From JAKIYB01 sp964590255 (lineage in GTDB: Bacteria; Armatimonadota; Hebobacteria; CAIYQO01): 31,764 bases of DNA. Position numbers and translations under genes: made by a program. Location of the stretch: NCBI GenBank assembly GCA_964590255.1, contig CAZPYA010000064.1, forward strand, positions 1 through 31,764, in the 5' to 3' direction. The notes under the pieces were generated by a model. That model worked only from the letters and a program-made list of their open reading frames with translations. It had not been told where the DNA came from and searched no databases. Of this stretch, positions 25,099 to 31,764 are shown one piece after another. Position 1 is the stretch's first letter. Every line of letters starts with the position of its first letter.

Positions 25099-25130
25099 TT
25101 GACACTACCACCGTGCCATCGTTCTGTCAA
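25099..25130. promoter_or_regulatory. Divergent intergenic region with opposed TTGACA boxes
   Basis: TTGACA on the plus strand (25099-25104) and its exact inverse TGTCAA (25125-25130) face each other 20 bases apart in the 181-base gap between divergent genes. Either could be a -35 box, but no good -10 follows at 16-18 bases on either strand (TAGTGT is the best on the minus strand). The rest of the gap has only the Shine-Dalgarno sites. Confidence 0.3.
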
Positions 25131-25207
25131 CAATGGCCGGGTCGGCAGGATAACGCCGACGTGGGGCGAAAATGCACAGATAACGATCTCTGGAGACGGA
25201 CAGCCTG

Positions 25208-26209
25208 ATGATCCCTGTTATTGCCATTGCCGTGATACTGATTGCGACCGCATTCGGCTTCTATCTTATCCTGCGGTCGATGCAGGCCGGCGAGCGACGC
25301 ATGCACCGCCGGCCGTCGCCACCGCGGCCGGAATGGGCGAGCTTTTTCTCGCTGGGCGAATGGGAAGCGTTCATCCGCGAAGTGCAGCGCTACTTCGACG
25401 ACCGCGGCGTGGCCTACCATATCGACGGCGGCATGGTGAATATGGAGGACGGTTCGCAACAGTATGGCCTGGGCAACCTGGCGCAGATGTGCCGTCAGCT
25501 CAAACGCCACGATTGGGCGGCATTCATCCAATCACATTTTTCCACCATGGAGCAGAGCGAGCAGGAAACGCACGATCTGGAACTGAAGATCGGCGACTTC
25601 ATGCAGGTGAAAGGCATGCTCATGGTGCGCGTGATGGCCGATGACAGCATTCCGACGGATTTTCCGCTCGTTTCCCGCGTCGATTTGCCCGGCACCATCA
25701 GCTTCATTGTCTTCGACCTGCCCTCCACCGTGCGCAGCGTGCGCGGTAACGAGGCCGAAGTCTGGGGCCGCGATGCCGAGGAGCTGTTCGCCATTGCACT
25801 GGATAATGTTCGCCGTAACGCGCAGCCCGATGTGAGCCACCAGGAGTTGAAGGACGGCCAGGAAGCGATTATCTTTTCCGGCGAGAGCTTTTACATCGCC
25901 TCGCACGCACTGCTGCTGGAGGAACACCCGGAATGCCTGGGGCCGCATGGCGCGCTGGTGGCCATCCCGCACCGCCATTGCCTGATCACTTATCCCATCC
26001 AGAGCATTGACGTCGTGCAGGTCGTCGATGTGATGGGCATGGTGGCGATGGGCATGGAGCGCGAGGGCCCCGGCTCCATCTCGCCGAAACTCTACTGGTA
26101 TCACAACGGTCGCTTCGTCGATCTGCCGTTTGAGATCACCAGGGACGCCTTTACCTTCACGCCGCCCGACGAGTTTACCGCACTGCTCAATCAACTGGCG
26201 GCGCCGTAG
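25208..26209 (+). CDS. DUF1444-like protein with N-terminal membrane anchor
   Basis: This 333-residue protein opens with one hydrophobic segment (IPVIAIAVILIATAFGFYLI, about residues 2-21) followed by Arg-rich residues, which suggests an anchor with the bulk in the cytoplasm. Residues about 45-330 follow the order of the YtpQ/DUF1444 family: an acidic 'VNMEDGSQQYGLGNLA', 'ALDNVRRN', 'GALVAIPHRHCLITYPI' and 'YWYHNGRFVDLPFE'. The family's function is not known to me. The Shine-Dalgarno GGAGACGGA (25192-25200) supports the ATG. Only 16 bases separate it from the SGNH gene, so the two are probably co-transcribed. The membrane anchor is not typical of DUF1444 proteins. Confidence 0.72.
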   Translation: MIPVIAIAVILIATAFGFYLILRSMQAGERRMHRRPSPPRPEWASFFSLGEWEAFIREVQRYFDDRGVAYHIDGGMVNMEDGSQQYGLGNLAQMCRQLKRHDWAAFIQSHFSTMEQSEQETHDLELKIGDFMQVKGMLMVRVMADDSIPTDFPLVSRVDLPGTISFIVFDLPSTVRSVRGNEAEVWGRDAEELFAIALDNVRRNAQPDVSHQELKDGQEAIIFSGESFYIASHALLLEEHPECLGPHGALVAIPHRHCLITYPIQSIDVVQVVDVMGMVAMGMEREGPGSISPKLYWYHNGRFVDLPFEITRDAFTFTPPDEFTALLNQLAAP

Positions 26210-26225
26210 CCGTCCGGAGTCTGCC

Positions 26226-27329
26226 ATGCGCGTCTTCATCATCACACTGGCGCTGTTGGCGCTGTCCAGTATCGGGTTTGCCCAGGGAGTTCCGCCTGTG
26301 CTGAAGAACGTGACCATGCTCGTGATTATCGGCGACAGCCTGACCGACGGCGCCGCCTGGCCGGACTGGATGGTCAATAGCCTGCGCGCCGCCGGCGCCA
26401 CGGATCTGACCTTGCATAATGCGGCCATCTGCGGCGAGACGATCGCCGGCATCAAGGCGCGTTATGTTCTCGATGTGCTCTCGCTCAAGCCGCAGTTGGT
26501 GATCATCTGCATCGGCACCAATGACGCTATCCGCGGCGTGACACCGGACGCCTTTCGCCGCGATCTCGATGAAGTGGTGACCGCCATCCGCGCGGCCAGC
26601 GCTGAGGTGCTGCTGCTCACGCCGCCGTTCCTGGAAAAGCCGGAGTATAATCAGCGGCTCGTGCAGTTGAACGCGGTCATTGCCGACGTGGCGCTGGCGC
26701 GCGGGTGCCGTTTCGGCGATCTGCATGCCGATTGCGCGAAGCTGGTCACGTCGGGCACGCGCATCTGGGGCGATGATGGGGTGCATCACGTGCAGGCCGG
26801 TTGGCGGCAGATGGCGCGCAGCACGCTGGACGCCCTCGGCTGCGCCGCGCCGCTGCGCGAGGAGGTGCATCCCTATCCCGGCGCGGTGCTCGACTGGCTG
26901 GTGAGCCCGGCCTTCCCGTGGAAGACAGGTCAGCCGGTGCCCGCGCCCGACCTCTCCCCGCGCTTCAATCCCCGGCGCGCGGGTTGGACGGTCTACGACA
27001 CCGCCGCCGAGTTGAAGCAGGCCGGCTGGTGGGCGCACTGCATGCTGCAGCGCGGCGGGGTGATGCCTTTTGGCGATCCGGTGCGGGTAAAGGATTCCGC
27101 GGCCTATGCACTGGCCGATATCACCGCGAAAAAAGCCGGCCCCGTCACGTTGCACGTCGGCGGCTCCCCGCCGATGGTGGTCTGGTTGAACGGCGTGAAG
27201 GTCTTTGACGACCCCAAAGCCCACGGCTGGCACCCCGATGCCCAACGCTTCACCGTGACGCTAAAACGCGGCAAAAACCGGCTCATCGTCTTCACCAATT
27301 ATCTCGCGCATGTCTCGGTGGGAGAGTAA
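26226..27329 (+). CDS. Secreted SGNH/GDSL hydrolase with C-terminal accessory module
   Basis: This 367-residue protein has a signal peptide (MRVFIITLALLALSSIGFAQ). The esterase domain (about 30-205) has block I 'IIGDSLTDG' with nucleophile Ser38, a Gly near 70, block III 'GTND' with Asn99, and block V Asp184-Gly-Val-His187. All four SGNH residues are present. The remaining 160 residues form a jelly-roll-like module ('MVVWLNGVKVF' and 'VTLKRGKNRLIVF') that also occurs at the end of the TIM-barrel hydrolase at 17098. It probably removes acetyl or other acyl groups from polysaccharides outside the cytoplasm. ATG at 26226 is chosen over the open upstream frame because of the signal peptide and CCGGAG at 26213-26218. 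Confidence 0.88.
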   Translation: MRVFIITLALLALSSIGFAQGVPPVLKNVTMLVIIGDSLTDGAAWPDWMVNSLRAAGATDLTLHNAAICGETIAGIKARYVLDVLSLKPQLVIICIGTNDAIRGVTPDAFRRDLDEVVTAIRAASAEVLLLTPPFLEKPEYNQRLVQLNAVIADVALARGCRFGDLHADCAKLVTSGTRIWGDDGVHHVQAGWRQMARSTLDALGCAAPLREEVHPYPGAVLDWLVSPAFPWKTGQPVPAPDLSPRFNPRRAGWTVYDTAAELKQAGWWAHCMLQRGGVMPFGDPVRVKDSAAYALADITAKKAGPVTLHVGGSPPMVVWLNGVKVFDDPKAHGWHPDAQRFTVTLKRGKNRLIVFTNYLAHVSVGE

Positions 27330-27377
27330 CGAAGTATTCTCCCGTGTGGATCATTCGCTGAAAGCAGGTTGATCGTG

Positions 27378-28367
27378 ATGCACTCCTCCCGCGAACTCGT
27401 CCGCCGCGCCATTGAATTCGATACGCCCTGGCGCATGCCCGTCTGCTCCAGCCCCATGCGCACGGAACACGCGGAGGACATCGTTTACGTCTTCCCGCAA
27501 TTCGGGGGCAATCCCTGGTGGCTGGGCCACGGCGGCGCCGACGAGTGGGGCTGCGTCTGGGCGCTGTCCGAAGACACCAAGGACATGGGCCAGGTGGTCG
27601 GCCATCCGCTGGCGGAGTTGCGCGACCTGTCGCAATTCCCTCGTCCCGACGGCCGCGATTCCGCCCGTTACGCCCATCTCGACGCCCAACTTGCTCATAC
27701 GGGCGACCGCTATGTGGCCTTTTGCAACGGCACCTGCGTCTTCGAGCGCGTGCATATGCTCCGCGGCTTCGCGCAGCTACTCGAAGACCTGTATGACGAT
27801 CCCGACGGCGTGGCGGCGCTGCTCGATGTTGTGTTGCAATATCAACTCGATTCGGTCGCCTTTCTCGCCGCGCACTTCCGCGGACGCATCCACGGCTACC
27901 GCGTCACCGACGACTGGGGTACCCAGCAGGGGCCGATGATCCATCCCGACCTTTTCCGCGAGCTGTTCTTCCCGCGCTACCAGCGCCTCTTTGCCGCGGT
28001 GCATGACGCCGGCATGCACGCCTGGCTGCACTCCTGCGGCCGCCATGAGGCGATCCTGGATCAGCTTATCGAGGCCGGCCTCGACGTGGCGAATCTCACC
28101 CAGCCGTCCATCTTCGACATTCCGGCCTTCGGCAAGCGTTTCGCCGGTCGCCTGGCCTTTGAAGCCGCCGGCGACACGCAGAAAACCCTCCCCGCCAACG
28201 ACCATGCCGCCATCCGCGCCGAAGCCGACGCGTTGCTGACCCACTGGACCACCCCCGCCGGCGGCTGGCTGCTGATGACCGACGTTGCCCCGGAGAGCAC
28301 CGGCATTCCCATCGAGGCTACCGTGGTCATGCGCGAGGCGTTCCTCGCCCGCGACCCGTGGCGGTGA
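27378..28367 (+). CDS. Uroporphyrinogen decarboxylase (UroD) superfamily protein
   Basis: This 329-residue cytoplasmic TIM-barrel protein belongs to the UroD superfamily but is not a haem-pathway HemE. 'SSRELVRRAIEFDTP' opens it. 'TDDWGTQQGPMIHPDLFRELFFPRY' and 'HAWLHSCGRHEAIL' follow, with His218-x-Cys220, the first two zinc ligands of the methylcobalamin:CoM methyltransferase-like branch (MtaA/CmuA type). The expected later Cys is not obvious. Starts TTG 27369, GTG 27375 and ATG 27378 are all in frame; AGCAGG at 27363-27368 suits the ATG best. Many such proteins occur in sugar-catabolic loci with unknown reaction. It sits 48 bases after the SGNH gene and 47 before the transporter gene. Confidence 0.85.
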   Translation: MHSSRELVRRAIEFDTPWRMPVCSSPMRTEHAEDIVYVFPQFGGNPWWLGHGGADEWGCVWALSEDTKDMGQVVGHPLAELRDLSQFPRPDGRDSARYAHLDAQLAHTGDRYVAFCNGTCVFERVHMLRGFAQLLEDLYDDPDGVAALLDVVLQYQLDSVAFLAAHFRGRIHGYRVTDDWGTQQGPMIHPDLFRELFFPRYQRLFAAVHDAGMHAWLHSCGRHEAILDQLIEAGLDVANLTQPSIFDIPAFGKRFAGRLAFEAAGDTQKTLPANDHAAIRAEADALLTHWTTPAGGWLLMTDVAPESTGIPIEATVVMREAFLARDPWR

Positions 28368-28414
28368 ACCGTTGAAATGTGTATGATGAGACCGAATCAT
28401 TCCAGGGAGGCGTA

Positions 28415-29782
28415 ATGGGATCCGAGATTCCTGACGTGACAGCACTGGTTCCACCAACGCCCGTCGGGCCGCAGATCGCGGACCTGTCCAGCGAGGAAAT
28501 TCCGCGCATGTCGACCGGTCGGCAGATCGGCCTGAGCCTGTTCTGGTTTGCCAGCAGCGCGCAATGGACTGCCATCCTCATCTTCCTGCTGCCGCAGGCG
28601 GCGTTGCTCATCGGCGGCGAATCGGCGAAGGGCAGCACGCTGGGGATCATCCTCCCTGCCGGGTCGCTGATGGCGATGTTCGTGGCGCCTTTTTTCGGCA
28701 TGTGGAGCGACCGCTTTCGCTCGCGCTGGGGTCGTCGCCGCCCGTTGATGCTGGCCGGCGCCATTGGCAATGTGCTGGGCCTGTTGGCGATGGCCGCCAT
28801 CACACCGCAGCCGGGGGCGCTGGTACCATATATTGCCGCGTTCCTCTTCATTCAGTGCTTCAACAACCTGGCCACCGCGCCATACATGGCGCTCATCCCC
28901 GAGACGGTGCCGGAAGCACAGCGCGGCGCGGCTAGCGGCTGGATGGGCCTGATGACGATGCTCGGCATCATGGCCGGCGGCGTGGTGGCGCAGGCGGAGC
29001 CCAAGCTCGGCCTCGCCGGCGTCTACGTCATTCTCGCCGGCATGTGCGGGACGCTGGTCTTCATGCGTGATGTCTCGGCGCCGCCGATGCCGTCGCTGCG
29101 GCTGGGCGATTTCGTGCACGGCTTCTTCGCTCCTTTCAAATCGCAAGACTTCTCCTGGGTCTTCTGGACGCGCTTCCTGGTGGTGCTGGGCACGTATATG
29201 GTGCAGGAATACCTGCACTACTACATGCATGACGTGGTGGCGCGCGGGCAGGAAGGGTTCGCCTATAAACTCTTCGGCACCACTGTCACCACCGATCCGC
29301 TGGGCGCGACCTTCTTCTTCACTATGGCGATGCTCGTCGGCGCGGTGGTCAGCGCCATCCTCGCCGGTGGCCTGTCCGACCGCTATGGGCGCAAGCTGAT
29401 GGTCTACATCAGCGGCGGGCTGCAGGCGGTGGTGGCTATCGTCATCCTCGTCAGCAGCCAGTTCGAGGTGGTGGTGCTGATGGGCGTCATTTTCGGACTG
29501 GGGTACGGCGCATACCAGTCGGTGGACTGGGCGCTGGCCTCCGACGTGCTGCCCAGCAAGGAGGATTTCGCCAAGGACATGGGTGTGTGGCACGTAGCGA
29601 TGACGCTGCCGCAAGTGCTGGGCCTGCTGCTGGCCGGGCGATTATTCGACCATTTTCAGCAGGCGCAGCGTTTACAAGGCGTGCCGGCGCCGGTGCTTGG
29701 CTTCGTCGTGCTCTTCTCCATGGCCTTCGTCTTCTTCCTCCTTGGCACGGTGCTGGTGCGCCAGGTGAAAGGGGCGCGCTGA
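28415..29782 (+). CDS. MFS transporter of the SLC45/sucrose (GPH-like) type
   Basis: This 455-residue protein has about twelve hydrophobic segments and no signal peptide. The loop after the second membrane segment reads Ser98-Asp-Arg-Phe-Arg-Ser-Arg-Trp-Gly-Arg-Arg-Arg-Pro110. This is the SDR..SR.GRRRP motif characteristic of plant sucrose carriers, SLC45 and bacterial GPH-type sugar symporters. A second such loop, 'GLSDRYGRKLM', occurs in the second half. It probably imports a disaccharide or glycoside with protons or sodium. ATG at 28415 follows AGGGAGG at 28404-28410; the open frame upstream to 28379 is ignored. The stop TGA shares its last base with the next ATG (29782), so the following genes are probably translated from the same message. 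TATGAT at 28382-28387 is a possible -10 box. Confidence 0.9.
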   Translation: MGSEIPDVTALVPPTPVGPQIADLSSEEIPRMSTGRQIGLSLFWFASSAQWTAILIFLLPQAALLIGGESAKGSTLGIILPAGSLMAMFVAPFFGMWSDRFRSRWGRRRPLMLAGAIGNVLGLLAMAAITPQPGALVPYIAAFLFIQCFNNLATAPYMALIPETVPEAQRGAASGWMGLMTMLGIMAGGVVAQAEPKLGLAGVYVILAGMCGTLVFMRDVSAPPMPSLRLGDFVHGFFAPFKSQDFSWVFWTRFLVVLGTYMVQEYLHYYMHDVVARGQEGFAYKLFGTTVTTDPLGATFFFTMAMLVGAVVSAILAGGLSDRYGRKLMVYISGGLQAVVAIVILVSSQFEVVVLMGVIFGLGYGAYQSVDWALASDVLPSKEDFAKDMGVWHVAMTLPQVLGLLLAGRLFDHFQQAQRLQGVPAPVLGFVVLFSMAFVFFLLGTVLVRQVKGAR

Positions 29783-30531
29783 TGCCTCGCGCCGCCGCCA
29801 TCCAGTGCTCGCCGCTGGCCGACATCGCCGATTTGCGAGCGTTGCTGGCGTCGGCGAAGAATGCTGACCTGGTCGTGTTGCCCGGTCGGCATGGACTGGC
29901 TGTTCCCGGCTATCTAGAGGCGTGCATCGCGATCGCCGCTGAAATGAATCGCTGGCTCGTCAGCGGCTCGTATCTCGCCGAAAATTACCTCGAAGCCGCC
30001 GTCATTAGCCCGCAGGGCATCGTCGGGCGGCAGCGGCAGACGCACCGCGGTGCCTGGGAGCGGGCGCGTGGCCTGGAGCGCGGCGACACGCTCGAAATTT
30101 TCCAGACGCCCATCGGCGCCGTCGGCCTCATCCTCGGCGAGGACATCCGCTATCCGGAGGTTGGCCGCATCCTCGCGCTGCAGGGGGCGGATATCCTCGT
30201 CCATCTCGCCGCCGATGACGCGCCGTTCCACGCGGAAGCGTCGGTGCAATCGCTCTGGTGCGAGGCGCAGGCGAACCAGACCTTCGGCATCCAGGCGTGC
30301 CTCGTCGGCGGCGAGTATCACGGCCGCGGCGCGCTCCTCGCGCCGGTTGAGATGACGGACGGTGACTCCGGCGTCCTCGCGCAGGCAGATATTGATGTGC
30401 CGGCTTGCATCATCGCCGACTTCGATCACGACGCCCGACGGGCGGTGCAGGCGGCATACGACGTCACCCGTTACTTCAATGTCGACCTTTACCGGCGCGA
30501 GCTGCTGCCGGCCTACGGGGAGGCGCCATGA
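29782..30531 (+). CDS. Nitrilase-superfamily protein with all three catalytic residues replaced
   Basis: This 249-residue protein keeps the carbon-nitrogen hydrolase fold, recognisable at 'DLVVLPG', 'SGSYLAENYLEAAVISPQGIVGR', 'TPIGAVGLILGEDIRYPE' and 'ILALQGADILVH'. The Glu-Lys-Cys triad is gone. Glu is Gly35 in LPG (usually LPE), Lys is Gln86 in RQTH (usually RKTH), and Cys is Gly119 in LILGED (usually I-C-Y-D). The Asp and Arg-x-Pro-Glu after the nucleophile position are intact, so this is not random decay. It cannot hydrolyse amides or nitriles by the known mechanism. It overlaps the preceding MFS gene by one base and the next gene by four bases (ATGA), so co-expression with the intact homologue is likely. 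A binding or regulatory partner is inferred. Confidence 0.85.
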   Translation: MPRAAAIQCSPLADIADLRALLASAKNADLVVLPGRHGLAVPGYLEACIAIAAEMNRWLVSGSYLAENYLEAAVISPQGIVGRQRQTHRGAWERARGLERGDTLEIFQTPIGAVGLILGEDIRYPEVGRILALQGADILVHLAADDAPFHAEASVQSLWCEAQANQTFGIQACLVGGEYHGRGALLAPVEMTDGDSGVLAQADIDVPACIIADFDHDARRAVQAAYDVTRYFNVDLYRRELLPAYGEAP

Positions 30532-31583
30532 ACGCGGCAGAGCGGCTGGCATTGCAGGCGCTCCTCTGGTGGCGGTCACGACCGTCGCTGGTTGCGCGGG
30601 CGCTGCGGTGGGAATCGTCGCGCCATGCACCGCCGCTGCAGCCGGACCGGCTCACCGTCGGGCTGGCGCAGATGCGGCTTGATCTCGTTCCTTCGGCGCG
30701 TGAATATGCGCTGAACGCCTATCGGCTGGTGCGCCACGCCACCGAGCGTGGGGCGCAGTTCGTCGCGTTTCCCGAATACACCGGCTTGCCGCTGCTCGGG
30801 CTCGTTCCCGGCGTAACAGACCTGGACCGCGGCGGCGCGCTCGATGATGCACTCGACGCCATCGGCGGCGTGCGGGTGGCCGACATTTTTCGGCTGACCG
30901 CGTCGGCGGCGCGGCGCGTCTATCTGGCCACCTTCTCCACGCTGGCGGCGCGCTTCCGCGTTTATCTCGCCGCCGGCACGCTCATCACGCGGGCGGCGGA
31001 CGGACGGCTCTCTAACACCGCCCATCTCTTTGGGCCGGATGGCGCGCTCATCGGCATGCAGGCGAAGCTGCATTGCTTCTCCACCGAGGCCGGCTGGCTG
31101 TCGACCGGCGACACGCTGCGCGTCTTCGATCTCCCCTTTGGCCGGCTGGCGATGCCGGTGTGCATGGACTACACCTACTGGGAGACGGTCAGGCTGGCGG
31201 CGCTGCGCGGGGCGGAAATCCTTATCGACCCTTCGGCCGGCGCCGACGGCGACCGGGAGTGGCGCGCCGCGCGGGGTGTGCGCGCCAGGGTGGGGGAAGT
31301 GCCTTGCTATGGCCTGCACGTTTATGGCATTGCCAACCAGTTCGGCCTGCGCTGGCGCGGCCCCAGCCGGGTGGTCGCCCCCGCGCCGCTGCTGCCCCCC
31401 GATCAGCGGGTGCTGGCCAAAGCCGGCTCCGCCGACCAGGAAGCGGTGGTCATCCAGGAGCTTGACCTGGCCGCCCTCCGTGCCTACCGCGCCGAGAATC
31501 CGCCGGAGTTCAACACGGCGCTGTATTATAAGTATCTGCCGGAGCTGTATGCCCAGGCTGAACAGCGCGCGACTACCCCCTGA
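30528..31583 (+). CDS. Carbon-nitrogen hydrolase (nitrilase superfamily), intact triad
   Basis: This 351-residue protein has the full catalytic set: Glu83 in 'AFPEYTG', Lys180 in 'QAKLHCF' and the nucleophile Cys212 in 'PVCMDYTYWE'. The family hydrolyses amides, nitriles, carbamoyl or acyl-nitrogen bonds through a Cys thioester. It has a 40-residue N-terminal extension (basic, Trp-rich 'LLWWRSRPS') before the usual first strand 'LTVGLAQMR'. 'LGTLI' and 'SNTAHLFGPDG' match superfamily strands. The gene starts at ATG 30528, overlapping the preceding gene in ATGA, and ends at TGA 31581-31583 inside a repeat. The substrate is unknown; the neighbouring transporter and UroD-like protein suggest catabolism of a nitrogen-containing sugar derivative, which is a guess. 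Confidence 0.9.
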   Translation: MNAAERLALQALLWWRSRPSLVARALRWESSRHAPPLQPDRLTVGLAQMRLDLVPSAREYALNAYRLVRHATERGAQFVAFPEYTGLPLLGLVPGVTDLDRGGALDDALDAIGGVRVADIFRLTASAARRVYLATFSTLAARFRVYLAAGTLITRAADGRLSNTAHLFGPDGALIGMQAKLHCFSTEAGWLSTGDTLRVFDLPFGRLAMPVCMDYTYWETVRLAALRGAEILIDPSAGADGDREWRAARGVRARVGEVPCYGLHVYGIANQFGLRWRGPSRVVAPAPLLPPDQRVLAKAGSADQEAVVIQELDLAALRAYRAENPPEFNTALYYKYLPELYAQAEQRATTP

Positions 31584-31641
31584 CTACCCCCCGCGACTAC
31601 TCCCACATTTTCATGCTTTTTACGAAAAAGGGGGTAGTCAG
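31571..31641 (+). repeat. GACTACCCCC iterons with inverted copy at the nitrilase end
   Basis: GACTACCCCC occurs at 31571-31580 and 31582-31591, with a variant GACTACTCCC at 31595-31604. An inverted copy follows: CTGACTACCCCC (31580-31591) is the exact reverse complement of 31630-31641. A smaller hairpin, CTTTTT-ACG-AAAAAG (31616-31630), lies inside. The nitrilase stop codon is within the first arm. The element could fold to a bulged terminator-like structure or bind a protein. There is no T-run behind it. Confidence 0.7.
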
Positions 31642-31698
31642 ATGCGCTATTGCCGTACAGGAAGATCGGTGGTATGGTGTAATGACGGTGCTGCCGGT

Positions 31699-31727
31699 AG
31701 TATAGTACGGGTGTTTGCTTTTGTCAA
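31699..31727 (-). promoter_or_regulatory. Near-consensus leftward promoter without a gene behind it
   Basis: On the minus strand TTGACA (31727-31722), 17 bases and TATACT (31704-31699) form a strong promoter that would start near 31692 and run left through the repeat cluster into the nitrilase end, antisense to it. The plus strand carries a weaker candidate (TTGCCG 31650-31655, 17 bases, TATGGT 31673-31678) for a gene beyond the right edge. The rest of 31642-31764 shows no convincing gene. Confidence 0.55.
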
Positions 31728-31764
31728 TGGCGAACAGGGGAGATTCGTAGTAGAGCACTACGGT

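Noticed and set aside
31571..31641. CRISPR-like array
   Set aside because: Only three ten-base copies with spacing of 1-3 bases plus one inverted copy; no 20-40-base repeats or unique spacers, and no cas genes.
31642..31764. Start of a new plus-strand gene at ATG 31642
   Set aside because: The frame is open to the right edge and AGGGGG lies before it, but codon use (AGA, GTA, ATA, ACA) is unlike the window, and promoter-like sequences lie inside it.

Overview
The window is a GC-rich bacterial chromosome segment with 21 protein genes (the first truncated by the left edge) and two tRNA genes. It holds no insertion sequence, phage gene, rRNA or CRISPR array. The content is that of a free-living heterotroph that degrades many different glycans: several very large secreted enzymes, GH42 and GH78 glycosidases, a heparinase II/III-like protein, and a transporter of the sucrose/SLC45 type. 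Most coding sequences prefer CGC and GCC codons, and Shine-Dalgarno sites are mostly AGGAG-like. This repertoire recalls Armatimonadota, Planctomycetota, Lentisphaerota or Hydrogenedentota. I lean towards Armatimonadota, but nothing in the window fixes the phylum.

Layout. 1-2810: the tail of a sialidase-like beta-propeller protein, a Gfo/Idh/MocA oxidoreductase, the redox chaperone Hsp33 with its own promoter, a REP-like palindrome and a small unknown protein. 2839-3110: a compact tRNA operon (promoter, tRNA-Ser(GCU), tRNA-Arg(GCG), rho-independent terminator). 3269-8774: a GH43/GH32-like beta-propeller protein; a TetR regulator and an NAD-binding epimerase-like protein in one operon behind a near-consensus promoter and palindromic operator; a 38-bp perfect inverted repeat; and a GH42 beta-galactosidase-type enzyme. 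8790-10970: a nitronate monooxygenase-like flavoprotein, divergent from an acetolactate decarboxylase with a signal peptide. 11030-21712: a rightward series of glycan-active proteins (GH78 rhamnosidase-like, heparinase-like, a large TIM-barrel hydrolase with a LacI-type operator, and a GATase-like plus HEAT-like protein that overlaps it). 21754-25026 (minus strand): a CBM9-like plus alpha/alpha-toroid secreted protein. 25208-31583: a DUF1444-like membrane-anchored protein, a secreted SGNH esterase, a UroD-family protein, an SLC45/SUT-like MFS transporter and two adjacent nitrilase-superfamily proteins.

How the genes could work together (inference). Secreted lyases, glycosidases and the SGNH esterase would break down and deacylate complex plant or microbial polysaccharides. 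The MFS carrier would import the products. The Gfo/Idh oxidoreductase, GH42, GH78 and epimerase-like proteins would process them in the cytoplasm. TetR-type and LacI-type operator candidates suggest that parts of the region are inducible.

The most unusual points are four. The first protein of the nitrilase pair has lost all three catalytic residues while its partner keeps them, and the two genes overlap in an ATGA. The tRNA-Arg has a GCG anticodon where bacteria normally have ACG. The 38-bp perfect inverted repeat is unexplained. The right end carries a repeat cluster facing a strong leftward promoter with no gene behind it.

No stretch longer than 300 bases lacks a gene. The larger gaps (3067-3268, 6472-6644, 10032-10193, 13316-13533, 25027-25207, 31584-31764) are described through the sites found in them.
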